Part shown: positions 42,861 to 54,671 of the stretch, one piece after another
Layout: each line of letters opens with the position of its first letter
Numbering within the stretch: position 1 is the stretch's first letter
Source of the DNA: Berberis thunbergii
Lineage: Eukaryota > Streptophyta > Magnoliopsida > Ranunculales > Berberidaceae
Length of the DNA stretch: 64,000 nucleotides
Assembly (NCBI GenBank): GCA_003290165.1
Contig: QNQO01000451.1
Span: 558,001 to 622,000, forward strand
Reading direction: 5' to 3'
The notes under the pieces: model-generated
What the model saw: only the letters and a program-made list of their open reading frames with translations
What the model was told of the DNA's origin: nothing
The model's database searches: none
Made by a program: the position numbers and the translations under genes

Positions 42861-45800
42861 TAGGGCTGAACAAAAAAATCAAAAATTCGATTAAACCGAC
42901 CGAACCGATTGGTTCGGTTTTTAAAATCGGTTTCAAATCAATTTGGTTTGATACATTTTGAAACCGATAGGGTCGGTTCGGTTTTCGGTTTGTAAGTGAT
43001 TTTAACCTATAAAACCAAACCGAATCGATACCTATGTATATAGAGTAAATTTTATTTATATTATTCTTACTTTGAATCTCTCTCTTCCTTTATTTTTTCT
43101 CTCTCACTTTACCCTCTCTCTCACTTTAATCTTTCTCGGGTTCCAATGTGATTTCATCTAGAAAGTGGAAATGAAAAGTCAAATTTTGTTTGCCTTCTCT
43201 CTTTTGGGTAGTTTAGATGTATGAAGTCTAAACAACAAAAGATTTAAACCCTTCATCTTCATCCTCTCAAGCTCTCTTTCTATCAACATTTCAACATTTC
43301 AAGAAGTAGCTAATGCCAAATTGCTAAAAGGTGAGTTTTCCCTGCTACTTTACCTCTTTTTTTCCAGCAAAGCTCTATTACTTTATGTTAGAAGTGTTCT
43401 TTATTCTCTTGTTATATGCTTTTGCTTTCAATGAGATCAAGAGGTTTGTGTTTGTGTTTGTGTTTATGTTTATGTTTGTGTTTGTGTTTGTGTTTGCTTT
43501 CAATCAACACAAAAAGGTGATGTGTTTGTGTTTAAGCTAAGCCCCCATTACAAAATGTATGGGTTTAACTTGGTATCATCACACATTATAATAAGATTTA
43601 TGATTTTAGTTTAATGTTATGTACCGAATGTTGAAAGATCCAGTTATCCAATTCGACTTTTTTCAATCAACAACACTTTGAGCTAAGCATTTCGATTCAT
43701 AATGGGTGGAACTGTTTCAAGCCTGGCCAACACTTTGCAAATGGAGCACCACATCATGCATGGTTTGACAAAGTACATATACAAGATGAGCAATACATTC
43801 TCTGTAGGATTGATTATGGGCATATCTAAAAGATTGATTAGGAGTTATCTAAATGATAAGATTATCAATCCTACAGTTAATCTTAGGAAGATTGATGTGC
43901 TCTACAAGATGAGCAATACATTATCTGTAGGATTGCCTAGGATTGATTATGGGCATATCTAAAAGATAATGATAAGATTAATTATGGGCATATCTAAAAG
44001 ATGAGCAATACATGATATAAGATTGATTATGGGCATATCTGTAGGAAAAATATTGCTTTTGGTGTCCCATTTATATCATGTGGTCTCTTAAACCATGCTA
44101 CAGTGGGACTGTTAGTTCTAGAGTGCATAGTGACAGAAGGTTTTGGCCTTCTAAATTAATACAATACTAAATTATGGTTCCTCATGTTAATGTTGTATAC
44201 TTCCTATGTATTTACACACTTTTCTTGTTAATCTCATTGCATTTTAGCTTTGTTAATGCTATTTCTTAATGAAGTTATAGCTATGAGTGATATTTGTTAT
44301 ATCAATGCCTTACATTAGGGTATTTGACTTCTCATTACATTAGGAAGAATCTGACATGTATATATTTCTACAATAACCAAAAATAAAAATAAATATATAT
44401 ATACTTCTTAGCATACTTTTATATTGCTTGAGCTGATCACATTTTTATTGGGGAACTAATAGTTTTTTTTCTTACAGAGTGGACTCCTCATTGGCTCCGC
44501 CGATCTTCAGTGTCTGTACAGAAAACCACCTAGTCTCTAGAACTTAGTGTACAAGGTTAGTGCTTAGAATTTTATGATTTTAGTGTTGTATGCAGAAAGT
44601 AAATGAAATACACCATTTAATCATTTTTTTTTTGCTAGATGGCTTCTACAAACGATCATCCAAATGAAGAAAATACAAATGATCCCAAGCTTGCCACCGA
44701 AGCAACTAAGGATGACCCACTCCCATCCATTGAAGGTAAAAAACGAAAATCTTCACTTGTTTGGGATCATTTTACATTAGTACCTGGTTGTCCAAAAGGC
44801 AATCCTAGGGCTACATGTAAGCATTGTGGAAATGAGTATGCATGTGCTTCTTAAAATGGAACTAGTAACTTGTTAGGCCACATGTAAATAGAGAGAAAGT
44901 GTAAGAAATACCCCTACAAGAAATAAGACCCCAAGCAAAATATCTTAGCAAAAATGACTTCAAATGTGCTTGTGCCCGTTAGTTTCAGCCAGGAAGCTTG
45001 TAGAAAAGCACTTTCTAGAATGGTGATAGCTGATGAGTTTCCTTTTAGGCATGTAGAAAGTGAGGGGTTTAAGTATTATAGTAATGTTTTACAACCAAGG
45101 TTCAAAATACTTTCTCGTATTACAGTTGCTAGGGATTGTCTGCAAATTTTTTTTGAAGAGAAAAAGAAGTTGAAAAGTGTTTTGAAAGGCAGGAGAATTT
45201 GCATGACCACAAATACTTGGACTTCTATCCCAAATCCAAATTACATGTGCATCATAGTTCACTTTATTGATAGTGATTGGGTACTACAGAAAAGAATCAT
45301 AAGTTTTTCTCTAGCACCTAATCATAAAGGTGAGACTATTGGAAAGATGGTGGAGAAGTGCATGATAGAATGGGGTGTAGATAGTGTTTTCACACTAACA
45401 CTTGATAATGCTAGTTCGAACAGTGGTGTCGTTGACTATTTGAAAAGAAAAACTAAGCATTGGGAAGGGACCATTTAAGGACATGAACACTTACACATGA
45501 GATGTTGTGCACATATTTTAAATCTTATTGTTTGTGATGGTTTGAAAGACTTGCATGATTCGATTATAAAAGTGTGCAATGCGGTGAGGTATGTCAAATC
45601 ATCTCCCTCTAGGTTGGCTACATTCAAAAAATGTGTCGAAAATGAAAAGATTGCATGTAAAATTTTATTGTGCCTAGGCGTGCCAACTAATAGAATTCAA
45701 CTTATATGATGTTAGATGCAGCAGAGAAGTTTCAAAAGGCATTTGAGCGTTTAGAGGATGAAGACATGCATTACACTCCTTACTTTGGAGAGGAGGAAAC

Positions 45801-47690
45801 AGGAGGAAGAAACTTGGGACCACCAACTGATTGTGATTGGAAGGATGTAAGATTGCTTGTGAAGTTTTTGAAGGTCTTTTATAATGCAACATTGAGGCTT
45901 TCAGGATCTTTATATGCAACTTCTAATATCTTTTTTAATCATCTTTTTCTTATCCATAGCAAATTAGCTCAATTTGCACGTAACGATGATGAATGCCTAC
46001 AAGAGATGGCAAAGAAAATGAAAGCAAAACATGACAAATATTGGAATGTTGATAAGATAAACATTTTGTTGCATGTTCCTGTGGTTCTTGATCCTAGGTA
46101 CAAGATGAACTTTCTTGTATTTTGCTTTGAAAAGATGTATGATGATTGTGTGGCAAAGAACTTAAAGGACAAGGTCCATGGTGCTTTGACTCGTTTGTTT
46201 GAGTGGTATGTTAAGCATTACTCAACTTCCACTTCTCAATCACAAGATATTGTCATTGGATCAAAAGATATGGAAAATTGACGATGACGATGGAGAAAGT
46301 GATAGTGTGATGTTGGCTTTTCAATATCAAAAGCATATGGAGGATAAAGATGGGTCGAAGAACAAATCAGAGCTTGAAAAGTATTTGAGAGAAAGTGTTG
46401 AAGCTTCTTGTGATAAGTTTGATGTCTTGAATTGGTGGAAGAACAACTCAGCTAGGTATCAGATCCTTTCCGTCGTGGCAAAAGATGTCTTGGCAATTCC
46501 TATATCTTCTGTTGCTTCCGAGTCTGCCTTTAGCACGGGGGGTCGTGTACTTGATCCATTCCGTAGTTCTTTGTCTCCTAGCACCGTTGAAGCCCTTATT
46601 TGTGCCCAAGATTGGCTTCGTTCTCCATCAGTCTCAATCAATATTCGTGAGTCAATGGATGAGTTGGAAGCATATGATAGTATCTATGCAGGTAATATTC
46701 ACACTAAAATATTCACTTCATCATTTTTTTTTTGTTATACATATTTGAATTTGTTTTTGTCATTTATATTAATATTTTTTTGCTTTGGTTTTTTTAGAGG
46801 TGTTTGGATCGGTTCCACTGTCAGATATTAACAACGTGAATGAGTGATTATATCTACAGTTATTTTTGGTAAGGATTCTTTGTCCTTTTATTTTAATTTT
46901 TCACTTTATTACTATCATTTTGTAATCAAATGATTGGGCTTCTAATGCAGGTTTTTGGACTTTTGTTGAAGCTAACAATTGGATATATACATTGCTCCTA
47001 TTAACTTCCCATTTCTGCCCATTATGAGATTACGATTGGCTTGTGAAATCTCATTAGATCAACCTAATGCTCTACTTTGCTTTGAATTTGAATTTAAATT
47101 TGATGGGATACATGGCTTTTGAATGTTATTTTGAATGATATTTTGATGGGATACATGGCTTATGAATTTGAATTTGTTGGAATACATGGCTTCTGAATGT
47201 TATTTTGATGGGATACATGACTTCTTTGATGGGATACATAACTTCGATTGCATAACATGGATGATTGGATAACACATTGTCTTTTAGTTACATGTTACTT
47301 GCAGTTAGTTGGAATGACTATTTCTTGTAAGTTGATTTAGACATGAATTGACATGTAAGCTATTGTACTCCCATTGTAACATAATCTTTTGATTTATATT
47401 ACAATTGTGCAAACATACTCAAACAACAGGAAAACATTTACACATACCAAGGAGGAGAATAATGCATCCTATCACGCGGTCAGTTCAGTTTTTATGTCAG
47501 TTTTATTAATATGTTAGCGGTTTGGTTTCAGTTCGGTTTCGGTTTCGGTTTGGTTTACATAAATTAATAGGCGGTTCGGTTTTACATATAGTCGGTTCGG
47601 TTTCGGTTGGGAAAAAATAAAACCGATACTAGTCGGTTTGGTTTTCGATTTGGTCGAAAAACCGAACCGTCAGTTCGGTTTTTAGCCCTA
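42861..47690 (+). mobile_element. hAT transposon, full length, 4830 bp
   Basis: Starts TAGGGCTGAACAAAAA and ends TTTTTAGCCCTA (inverted ends). It is flanked by perfect 8-bp duplications ATTTGAAA (42853-42860, 47691-47698). Both subterminal zones carry many CGGTTCGGTTT / AAACCGAACCG motifs (42895-43030, 47480-47680). Inside is one transposase gene on the same strand, now with several disruptions. Direct repeats of GATTATGGGCATATCTAAAA (43800-44040), a (TTTGTG)n tract (43440-43495) and repeats of TTTGATGGGATACATGGCTT (47095-47230) lie outside the gene. Confidence 0.95.
44639..46700 (+). pseudogene. hAT transposase (BED finger, RNase H-like core, hAT dimerisation domain)
   Basis: The ATG at 44639 comes right after a TTTTTGCTAG acceptor, so a 5' intron is likely. 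Domains: BED zinc finger (LVWDHFTLVPGCPKGNPRAT, then CKHCGNEY, about 44755-44930); catalytic core with TTNTWTSIPNPNYMCIIVHF and TLTLDNASSNSGVVDYLK (acidic residues, 45205-45440); RCCAHILNLIVCDGL; DUF4413-like WNVDKINILLHVPVVLDPRY (46045-46100); C-terminal dimerisation ALDVLNWWK-like DVLNWWKNNSARYQILS and SSVASESAFSTGGRVLDPFR (46420-46565). It resembles RICESLEEPER-type proteins. Disruptions: in-frame stops at 44852, ~44885, ~44925 and 45476, a frameshift at about 45690 in the conserved RWNSTY region, and another near 46270. Once catalysed element excision and insertion; now inactive. Confidence 0.92.
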
Positions 47691-48922
47691 ATTTGAAAGA
47701 TGGTGTTCCAGAGAATTACAAGGTTGTGTGCCTTTTGAATTCTCTTTTTGAAGAATATGAACATCTCATTACAACTTTATTAACGAAAAAAAGGGAATTA
47801 TGATGAGGTGGCTACAACATTGCTTAATTATGAGTTCAGAAGGAATGATCTCAAGATCCATAGGGATGCAACTTCTGAAGTATTGGTAGTGAGGGTAAGA
47901 TCTAAAAATAAGAAAGTTGGTGATAGAATAAAATCACAGTCAATAGGAAAATCTATGGACATAAGGTTTTTGCTGAGGAATGAATGTGTTTTTCGTCATA
48001 AGAATGGCCACTGGAAGATTGACTGTGAGGAATTGAAAGCTGCAAAAGAAAAGATAAAGAAAAAATCATATGCGAATATGGTGCACAATTTGAATGAGGA
48101 TGATGTGTATTCGTTGTCTGCCACTTCAACATTGGTGAGTCATTCTGATGAGTGGCTGCTTGATTCAAGTTTTAGCTATCACATGTGTCCCTGTAGGGAC
48201 TAGTTTTCTAGCTTTAGAGAGGTGAATGTTTGTGTTGTTCATATGTGTAACAATGATGAATGCAAAATTCCAGAGATAGGTAAAATCAAGTTGAAGTTGT
48301 ATAATGGAATTGTTCGAATTTGAATGATGTTCGGTATGAACCCAATTTAAAGAAAAATCTCATATCCGTTAGTGCTTTAAAGTCCAAATGTTACATGGTT
48401 ATGGTAAATTGTTGAGCTCTAAAGGTCGTTTCTGGTGAACTGGTAGTTCTGAAAGTTGTTCGAAATGGTAACTTGTACTTCTTACAGGAGAATACAGTTA
48501 TAGGAAATCGTAAAGTTGAATTTGGTGGGAAAACTTGTGTTGTTGAAGGCCCTGTAGATGTGGTTTCTAGTGGTATTGATAACTCCATTGATGTTTGTAT
48601 GGATACCTCGAGGTTTGCCATTTGTGAGCAGGTAGTAAATGTGAAAAGGTTTTGCACGAGTTGTTGATGAAATGTTTAGCAGAAGATATGATGATATGCA
48701 GTATGAAAGTTTGTGAACACTGTGTTTCTGGAAAGCCTAGTTCGAAACTCCATCCTAGCCAAGGTGGAGTTGCTTTGTTAGCTTGAGCACATTTTGATGT
48801 ATGGCGCATATGAGCTCATTTGAAGAGTAAGCATGTGTCTGTGTTTTCGAGAGCTAACATCTGTTTGTTCATGTTAGTTATAGTCGGCTTAGATTTGTGA
48901 AATCTTCACCTAGGTGAAGAAT

Positions 48923-49592
48923 TGTTGAAAAATAGATCTAGAAACAAAGAGGAGTACTTCTCAATTTGAAGGTGCAAGTTGAAGATGGAAGCTACTGGAA
49001 TCAATTAATAGAAGGTGCAAGAACAATCAGTTGGTCGCAGTTGGCTTGTCGGCAAATCATGACGGTGAATTGGCAGCCGATTTTGTTGAAAATGCTAGAG
49101 AAGAACAAACTAGATTTTTTGGATCATGAAGATGATCTTATCTGGTATAAGGGAGAAGAAGGTGTTGGAAGAGCTTCCATCACTACTCCTCCACTGCCTC
49201 ATCAGGCTATAAAAGACTTCATCATCCTCAATCAATTTGGATGGTTTGTGTTAGGGATTTTTTTTTCTCATTTGTTGATGTTTGTGTGAGAGAAGAGATA
49301 AAAGATAAATTTGTTTGTGAGAGGGAAGTAAGGAAAGAGAGAGGTTATGATATACGCACCCCGCGTATTTGTGGTGTCATTTGGATACTAGTGTTTTTTT
49401 ATGTAAGAGTCTCTCTATTTGTTGTATAGGAGACTCTCTCCATTTGTATTCTTTGATCTCAATAGTAAAGCTCTTTTGTTTGCCCAAGGAAGTAGGCAAA
49501 TTGTCAAACCACGCAAATTTGTTGTCTCCGATTTTATTGTCTTTATTTGGTAACTTCGCATTTTAGTATTTGCAACACTTCTGCACGTAACA
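48923..49592 (+). repeat. Copia 3' LTR of copy B
   Basis: 670 bp from TGTTGAAAAATAG to GCACGTAACA. It aligns with 41680-42371, sharing TGATATACGCACCC, GCGTATTTGTGGTGTCATTT and AAACCACGCAAATTTGTTGT. The sequence changes abruptly to copia reverse transcriptase at 49596. Confidence 0.9.
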
Positions 49593-50990
49593 ATTAAAGA
49601 CACATTTACTTGCTAAAGGTTTCAATCAAGTTTCGAACATTGAACTCCTTGAGACTTTTTCACTAGTTATCAAGCCTACCACAATTCGAGTTGTACTCAC
49701 TATAGCATTGGCTCATAATTAGGACATTCGACAATTGGATGTCAAGAATGCTTTTTTGCATGATTCACTCAATGAATATGTATTTCTGGATCAATCCCTT
49801 GGTTTCAAGGATTCTACTCGACCCAATCACGTTTGTTGTTTTAAAATGGGACTTGTATGGACTACGACAGGATCCTCGTATTGAGACTAGAAGTCCACTC
49901 CACCTGTTTCATAAACCTCAGCCTTGATATATGCTAAATACCCTCTCTTTGCAACCTTAAGCTTTTAGAGAAGTTGGCAATTTAACATGGTATTAGAACT
50001 TTGGTTCGAAAAGGTTGGAGGTTCGATTCTCGCCCATCACAATTCTTGAGGTATTTTTCAGCCATTGCGCTGAGGGGGAGTATTTAGACTAGAAGTCCAC
50101 TCCACCCGTTTCATAGACCCCGACCTTGATATATGTTAGATATGTTCTCTCTACAAGCTTAAGCTTTTAGAGAAGTTGGCAATTTAACACCTCATGCATT
50201 TCATCCTTGGCCTTCTTTTGCATCTTCCGACCTTCCTCAACCAGATTATTCATATCTTGGGGCATGGGTTCTTCATGAAAGACACGGTTACTTGCATTAT
50301 TTACTTGGTGTGGAAAGTTCAAACTTTTGATGATGGCTTATTTATCAATCAAACAAAGCATGCCATGGAATTATTTGAACGGGCTCAAATGACAGGATGC
50401 AAGCTTGTACCTACTCCCATGATGAAACAAATTCACTCAGCTCAAAAGAATGATGCAATATTTATGATCCAAGTTTTTATCGAAGTATTGTTGGTGTTCT
50501 CAGTATTTCACATTCACAAGACCAGAATATCTCACCTTCACAAGACCAGATATCGCTTTTATCGTTAATCATGTCTACCAATACATGAATCAGCCAACTA
50601 TGTTTCAATATCAATTAGTGAAGTGCCTCCTTAGATATGTGAAAGTCACCCTACATCTTGGCATATGGCTGATTGCTGCACCATTGGTTTTGTATGGTTT
50701 TTCTGATCCTGATTGGGCTGGATGCCCGCTTACTCGTCACTAAACAACCAATTTTTGTACATTCGTGGAAGGTACCTACAATAGCAATATCAAGCACAGA
50801 GGCAGAATATTGCGCCATGGCTTTGACAACAGCTGAACTCACATGGATCATGTTCCTTCTTCGTGACATAAATCTCTACATGGCTCAGCCACCAACATTG
50901 TTTTGACTCCATCTTACCGTAAACCCGGTACTTCAAGCTCGTATGAAACATATAGAAATTGATTACCATTTTGTGTGGGAAAAAGTTGCA
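49593..50990 (+). pseudogene. Copia reverse transcriptase / RNase H fragment
   Basis: Immediately right of the LTR the frame reads THLLAKGFNQVSNIELLETF, SLVIKPTTIRVVLTIALAHN and QLDVKNAFLHDSLNEYVFLD: the RVT_2 segment 'ARLVAKGF.Q..G.D..ETFSPV.K..TIR.VL'. It continues LYGLRQDP, is interrupted by a TRIM (49879-50189), then HAFHPW. Later come GLFINQTKHAMELFERAQMT, GFSDPDWAGCPLTRH and STEAEYCAMALTTAELTWI, the copia RNase H. It is a different copia element from the gag-only copies. Stops and frameshifts throughout. Confidence 0.85.
49879..50189 (+). mobile_element. TRIM element, 311 bp, with 109-bp LTRs
   Basis: LTRs at 49879-49987 and 50081-50189 are both exactly 109 bp and start TATT and end TTTAACA. 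The 93-bp interior begins TGGTATTAGAAC (initiator tRNA-Met type primer site, one or two mismatches) and ends GAGGGGGAG (polypurine tract). Flanks CCTCG (49874-49878) and CCTCA (50190-50194) are a 4/5 target duplication. Removing the element and one duplication restores the copia RT frame LYGLRQDPHAF. Confidence 0.93.
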
Positions 50991-51837
50991 TTGGGATCCT
51001 GATGTACACTGTTTGTATTATCTACGAATCAACCAGCGCACTAAGGCCCGTGGGCAGGAGCTGCTTAGCCGAGAGTTCCTTTCCTATCCGTCAAGGCACT
51101 AGTTTTTTTTTTTTTTCAGCTAGCCTTTACCCCGTCACCACTTTGTCATGTTACTGTCCCAACTCGGCCTTTGGTCTTCACCTCGGCCCAGTTCGAAGGG
51201 GCATATTGAGAATTCATCTCCAACTAATCACACAAGGCTGGAACTTCCTTCAAGACAAAAATATTCTAGCAAACTCACAAATAGATATGCATTTAGGCAT
51301 GCTATAATCTTTCAAAGTTTTCAAAATAGGCACAATGCCAAGCATAGTGAGAGGATTGGGTGTTAGGACCCTGTAAAATGGTAGGTAATTGTTACAAACT
51401 ACCACCTACCTTGGACTTTGAAATCTTCAAGCTCTCTCTTTAGGTTTCAGTCATCAATGATAATGAGAGAATCCCCACTCGACAAAGAATCAGTGAATGA
51501 ATTAAGTACTGGCCAATCAAGACTATGTCTCATGGTCCCCTGTCCTTGAATAAACAACAACTGAAACCCCGCTTCTTCTTCTAGATATGATAGTAAAAGA
51601 ACATGCATGTACAGCTAGTAACTCTATATTGTTCACTGAACCATCTAAATATTCCAATTCTCTACCTACTACTAAGTGTTATCTACCTATTCACCCAACA
51701 AAACAATCACTGATGTAATTTCTGTTTGAAAAAAAAAAAATCAAGTTAAACCTGTCTTGGGTAATCGATATCAACAATGAACTAAACCCTGGACTAATCT
51801 ATTATGATCCTGAAACATTGGCAGAATGATATAAACA
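50991..51837. other. Intergenic stretch after the copia fragment
   Basis: No gene recognised. Short frames without similarity. Confidence 0.45.
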
Positions 51838-52133
51838 AGGAGGATTCAAGCTTGATAACTACTTGAGCAAGAAGCATGATGAGATTTTGGCAACAAATCT
51901 TGAACCAAATACTTACAACAAGAAGTTCTCATTGGTCATCGTCGATGCATTTGCAGTAGAAATTTCTGACTATCAGGTCAATGTTGATCTCTCCTATATA
52001 ATTTGTTGCAAAATATTATGCATTTCCTTCTGACCTTATGGAGATTTTTTTTCATTTCTTGCAAGATCAGGCCAATGTGCTTAAATATGCAAGGGGAGTA
52101 AGGATTGTAGAAAAGAACCAAGAGCTTGCTTAG
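51838..52133 (+). pseudogene. Subtilisin-like protease (SBT2-type) prodomain fragment, two exons
   Basis: Exon 51838-51976 reads DNYLSKKHDEILATNLEPN, then YNKKFSLVIVDAFAVEISDY. A 94-bp intron (GT at 51977, AG at 52069-52070) follows, and the second exon reads ANVLKYARGVRIVEKNQELA then a stop (52131-52133). This is the peptidase inhibitor I9 prodomain of plant SBT2 subtilases ('KHD.LL.......Y.KLYS....INGFAV.IS.EQA..LR.APGV..V..D'). The junction phase is clean. No catalytic S8 domain follows. Most likely a gene fragment; a stand-alone I9-like inhibitor is the less likely alternative, since no start codon or signal peptide is visible. Confidence 0.68.
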
Positions 52134-53090
52134 AGTATGATCACCCTCATTGTTTAAGACAAGTAGAGGTAGGTTTTATAAGTAAATTTACTTCATATCT
52201 ATAATAATACTCGTGGTTCCCAACTCTTATGGAGCAATTCTATCTTTGTACATATATTTCCTAATGAAATGACGTCTCAGTCAGCTATATATCTCAATAG
52301 CCAGAATCGCCTATACACAGATAATTTTCCTTTAAGAAGATCGGGAAAAAACCCAGTACTGCTTTCGCAGGTTCTCAATTTGGTTCTTTTAGGAAAAAAA
52401 TTTGTTAACCCACAAGTTTGATAATTAGATGACCTGCTTAGTTAACATGGGGTGTAATTATGTGAAGAAAAAAATGAAAAAAATTGGTGGTGATCTGATA
52501 TGCTCTGCTTTCAGAATTATGGAATCCTACATTTCTTCAAGACAAATTGCCACTTTAACTACTTCAAGCAGAAATGTACCTCTGGTGCATAGAAATCCTT
52601 CTGTTTCGCATCAAAGTTCCATGTAACAATATAGACTGACATGTACTATTCTCTCATCAAATGCAACTTGGGGTCCTCTGTTCTTAAGGTCCTCTTCCAC
52701 CCATTCACTTGTAACCACAACCCCTCCTTCCCCTCCCACTATAAGGGTACCCATCCAATGAACCTTGATAAGTGATTCAATAATGTCTACAATTTCGGAA
52801 AATATGAACATGTGCCCATCACCATCAAGTTTTGATTGATAGTGGTTTTTGATTCCTTCCAAGAATCCACCCTAGTCTACTAGGAAAGTCACTAACATGC
52901 GAAACCAAGCTATGTAACAAAAAAAACCCTATTAACAAAGAACCCTATTAGAACTCTTTCTTATTTCTACATACGGTAGAAATGACTACATTAATTAAAC
53001 TAAGTGAACCCGAGATATGTAATGGTAACTTGTACAAAGATACTGTCGATATATACTACATTGTGAAGTGCAAAAAAACGTAGATTACCA
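52134..53090. other. Intergenic; one unassigned minus-strand frame
   Basis: A minus-strand frame at 52611-52862 (83 residues, with GTLIVGGEGGVVVTSEWVEE) looks protein-like but matches nothing I recognise and lacks neighbours. It could be an exon fragment. Confidence 0.35.
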
Positions 53091-53094
53091 GGCA

Positions 53095-53320
53095 TTGACA
53101 TCTAGACTTCATTAGTGCATGACAGTCATTATGTACTCTCTCTCAGGGACTTCGAATTCGCCACAAAGGCAATTTAGAAGTCCTTGAGGGAGAGTAAGTA
53201 ATGGATGCCATCATGTGCTATAACAAGTTCAATCCTCCAAATCTTCCACCAAAAGCATGACAACCATTAGGTACTCCCTCCCAAGCCATGATATAAGTCC
53301 TTGAGGGAGAGTGGTCAATG
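53095..53320. repeat. Imperfect tandem duplication, ~135-bp spacing
   Basis: CATGACAGTCATTATGTACT and AAGTCCTTGAGGGAGAGTAA recur as CATGACAACCATTAGGTACT and AAGTCCTTGAGGGAGAGTGG about 135 bp on. Each unit also forms a short CTCTCTCAGGGACTT / AAGTCCTTGAGGGAGAG inverted pair. Confidence 0.65.
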
Positions 53321-54180
53321 GGTGTTCTTGATAAAACTCCATTCCACAGAAAAGCGGGACTCATTCACTCATTCATAAGTGCTTCCTATCATATCACACT
53401 GTTGTCTGCCTTTTTTTTTTTTTTCTATTGGTTTGCTCTGAACTATCGAACCAAAGCCCTGCCTCTTATAGGTCAGGCACAACACAATGTAAATCTAAGA
53501 CAAAGAAGACAACAACTGGGATGTCCATATCTTTGAGACTCCAAGACTCTAATACTCATTAATATAACAGTTGAGAGGTCCTTAAAACCCTGTTTGCTTT
53601 AAAAAGAAAAAAAAACAACAACGACAACAGATCCCAAAGGTCATTGGCTCCTTAGAGATTTGGTGAGTCGCTTGTGTCTTAAAACAATGCAAGAATAAAA
53701 CACCTTAAGCATCTCAATAACATCAAAATCAACTAGTCCATGGAAATGATACCAACTCAACGCGACCTACCATGTCTACGCACAAACCAAGGAATCCCAT
53801 CCCATTTGACATTCACGTATTCTTTCCCAACATCATGCCCAATGCCATCCAAGTCCGATTCCTCTACGCCTTCCTATTCGGCTATTCCTATGTTATTTTT
53901 TAATGATCATTCAATTGTAAATATGTACATAATATATTTGACCCCACTCCTGATTATAGCAGTACTAGTAAAACTAAGGATCTCTAGTTGAGGGTTTGAT
54001 ATGCGTATTGCCACTATCGATCCTTAAGATAAGCATTTACAAATCACAATGACAATGAAAATATCAGGACAGATCTACAGAAGTTTATGATCTATAATTG
54101 AAAGGTAGAACAAAGGTCTATGCTCTATGTCTGGCAATAAAGCATAACAGCACATAGAAAAGAATATGTTGGCGAAAACT
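53321..54180. other. Intergenic, no gene recognised
   Basis: Low-scoring frames on both strands and a T run near 53412. Nothing supported. Confidence 0.45.
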
Positions 54181-54188
54181 GAAGCCAA

Positions 54189-54250
54189 GCTGAGTACCCG
54201 TTCATCTGATTAAAGGGAAGCAGCTGAGTACCCGTTCATCTGATTAAAGG
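54189..54250. repeat. Exact short tandem duplication, 33-bp spacing
   Basis: GCTGAGTACCCGTTCATCTG followed by ATTAAAGGG occurs twice without a mismatch. Lies about 420 bp past the 3' end of the membrane-protein gene. Confidence 0.85.
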
Positions 54251-54671
54251 GCACCTCTTCGAACACTCTAAAGTCATTTACTAAAATTAAAACATTTCAA
54301 GGGTTAAGGTTTTCACTAAATAAGAATGGACGGGAATATTGAATGATAAATAAACTGAGGAAAATCTAAATCTATATAATAGTATTGGACGGTGGATATA
54401 TATATATATATATACGGCAAGGATATTTATATTCAACGATCAATTCAACCCTACATGTCATAACATTTCATCTCATATAGTAGTGTGAGAAAAAACTTTA
54501 CCGAGTCAAATTTATACTATTAAAGTACACAGATTCAGATTCTTGTGACAGTTCTTGAACATTTAAATTCTAATCGGTGTACTGCAAAAACGAAAGCAAA
54601 AAAAAAAATCTAGCATGTACAAAAGCAATAATGTAAAGAAAACATGATTATTATCGTCAACAATCCATGCT

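Larger units (their letters stand above)
42372..48922 (+). mobile_element. Copia gag-only element, copy B internal region, split by a hAT element
   Basis: After the primer-binding site (42375-42386) comes a gag frame with VVEKFNGMNNFEMWQCKVLD and LGDKSERTREEKWNKLNW (42409-42860). The hAT element interrupts at 42861-47690. Gag resumes at 47699, with a knuckle-like CVFRHKNGHWKIDC (C-x4-H-x4-C-type) near 47990, protease-region DEWLLDSSFSYHMCPCRD (48150) and GAG-pre-integrase CEHCVSGKPSSKLHPSQG (about 48715). It then stops in the same place as copy A and runs to the 3' LTR. Excluding the hAT, the internal region is only ~1.7 kb. Stops and frameshifts are present. Confidence 0.85.

Noticed and set aside
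53740..53991. Plus-strand 83-residue frame
   Set aside because: No domain, no neighbours and AT-rich tail; not supported as a gene.
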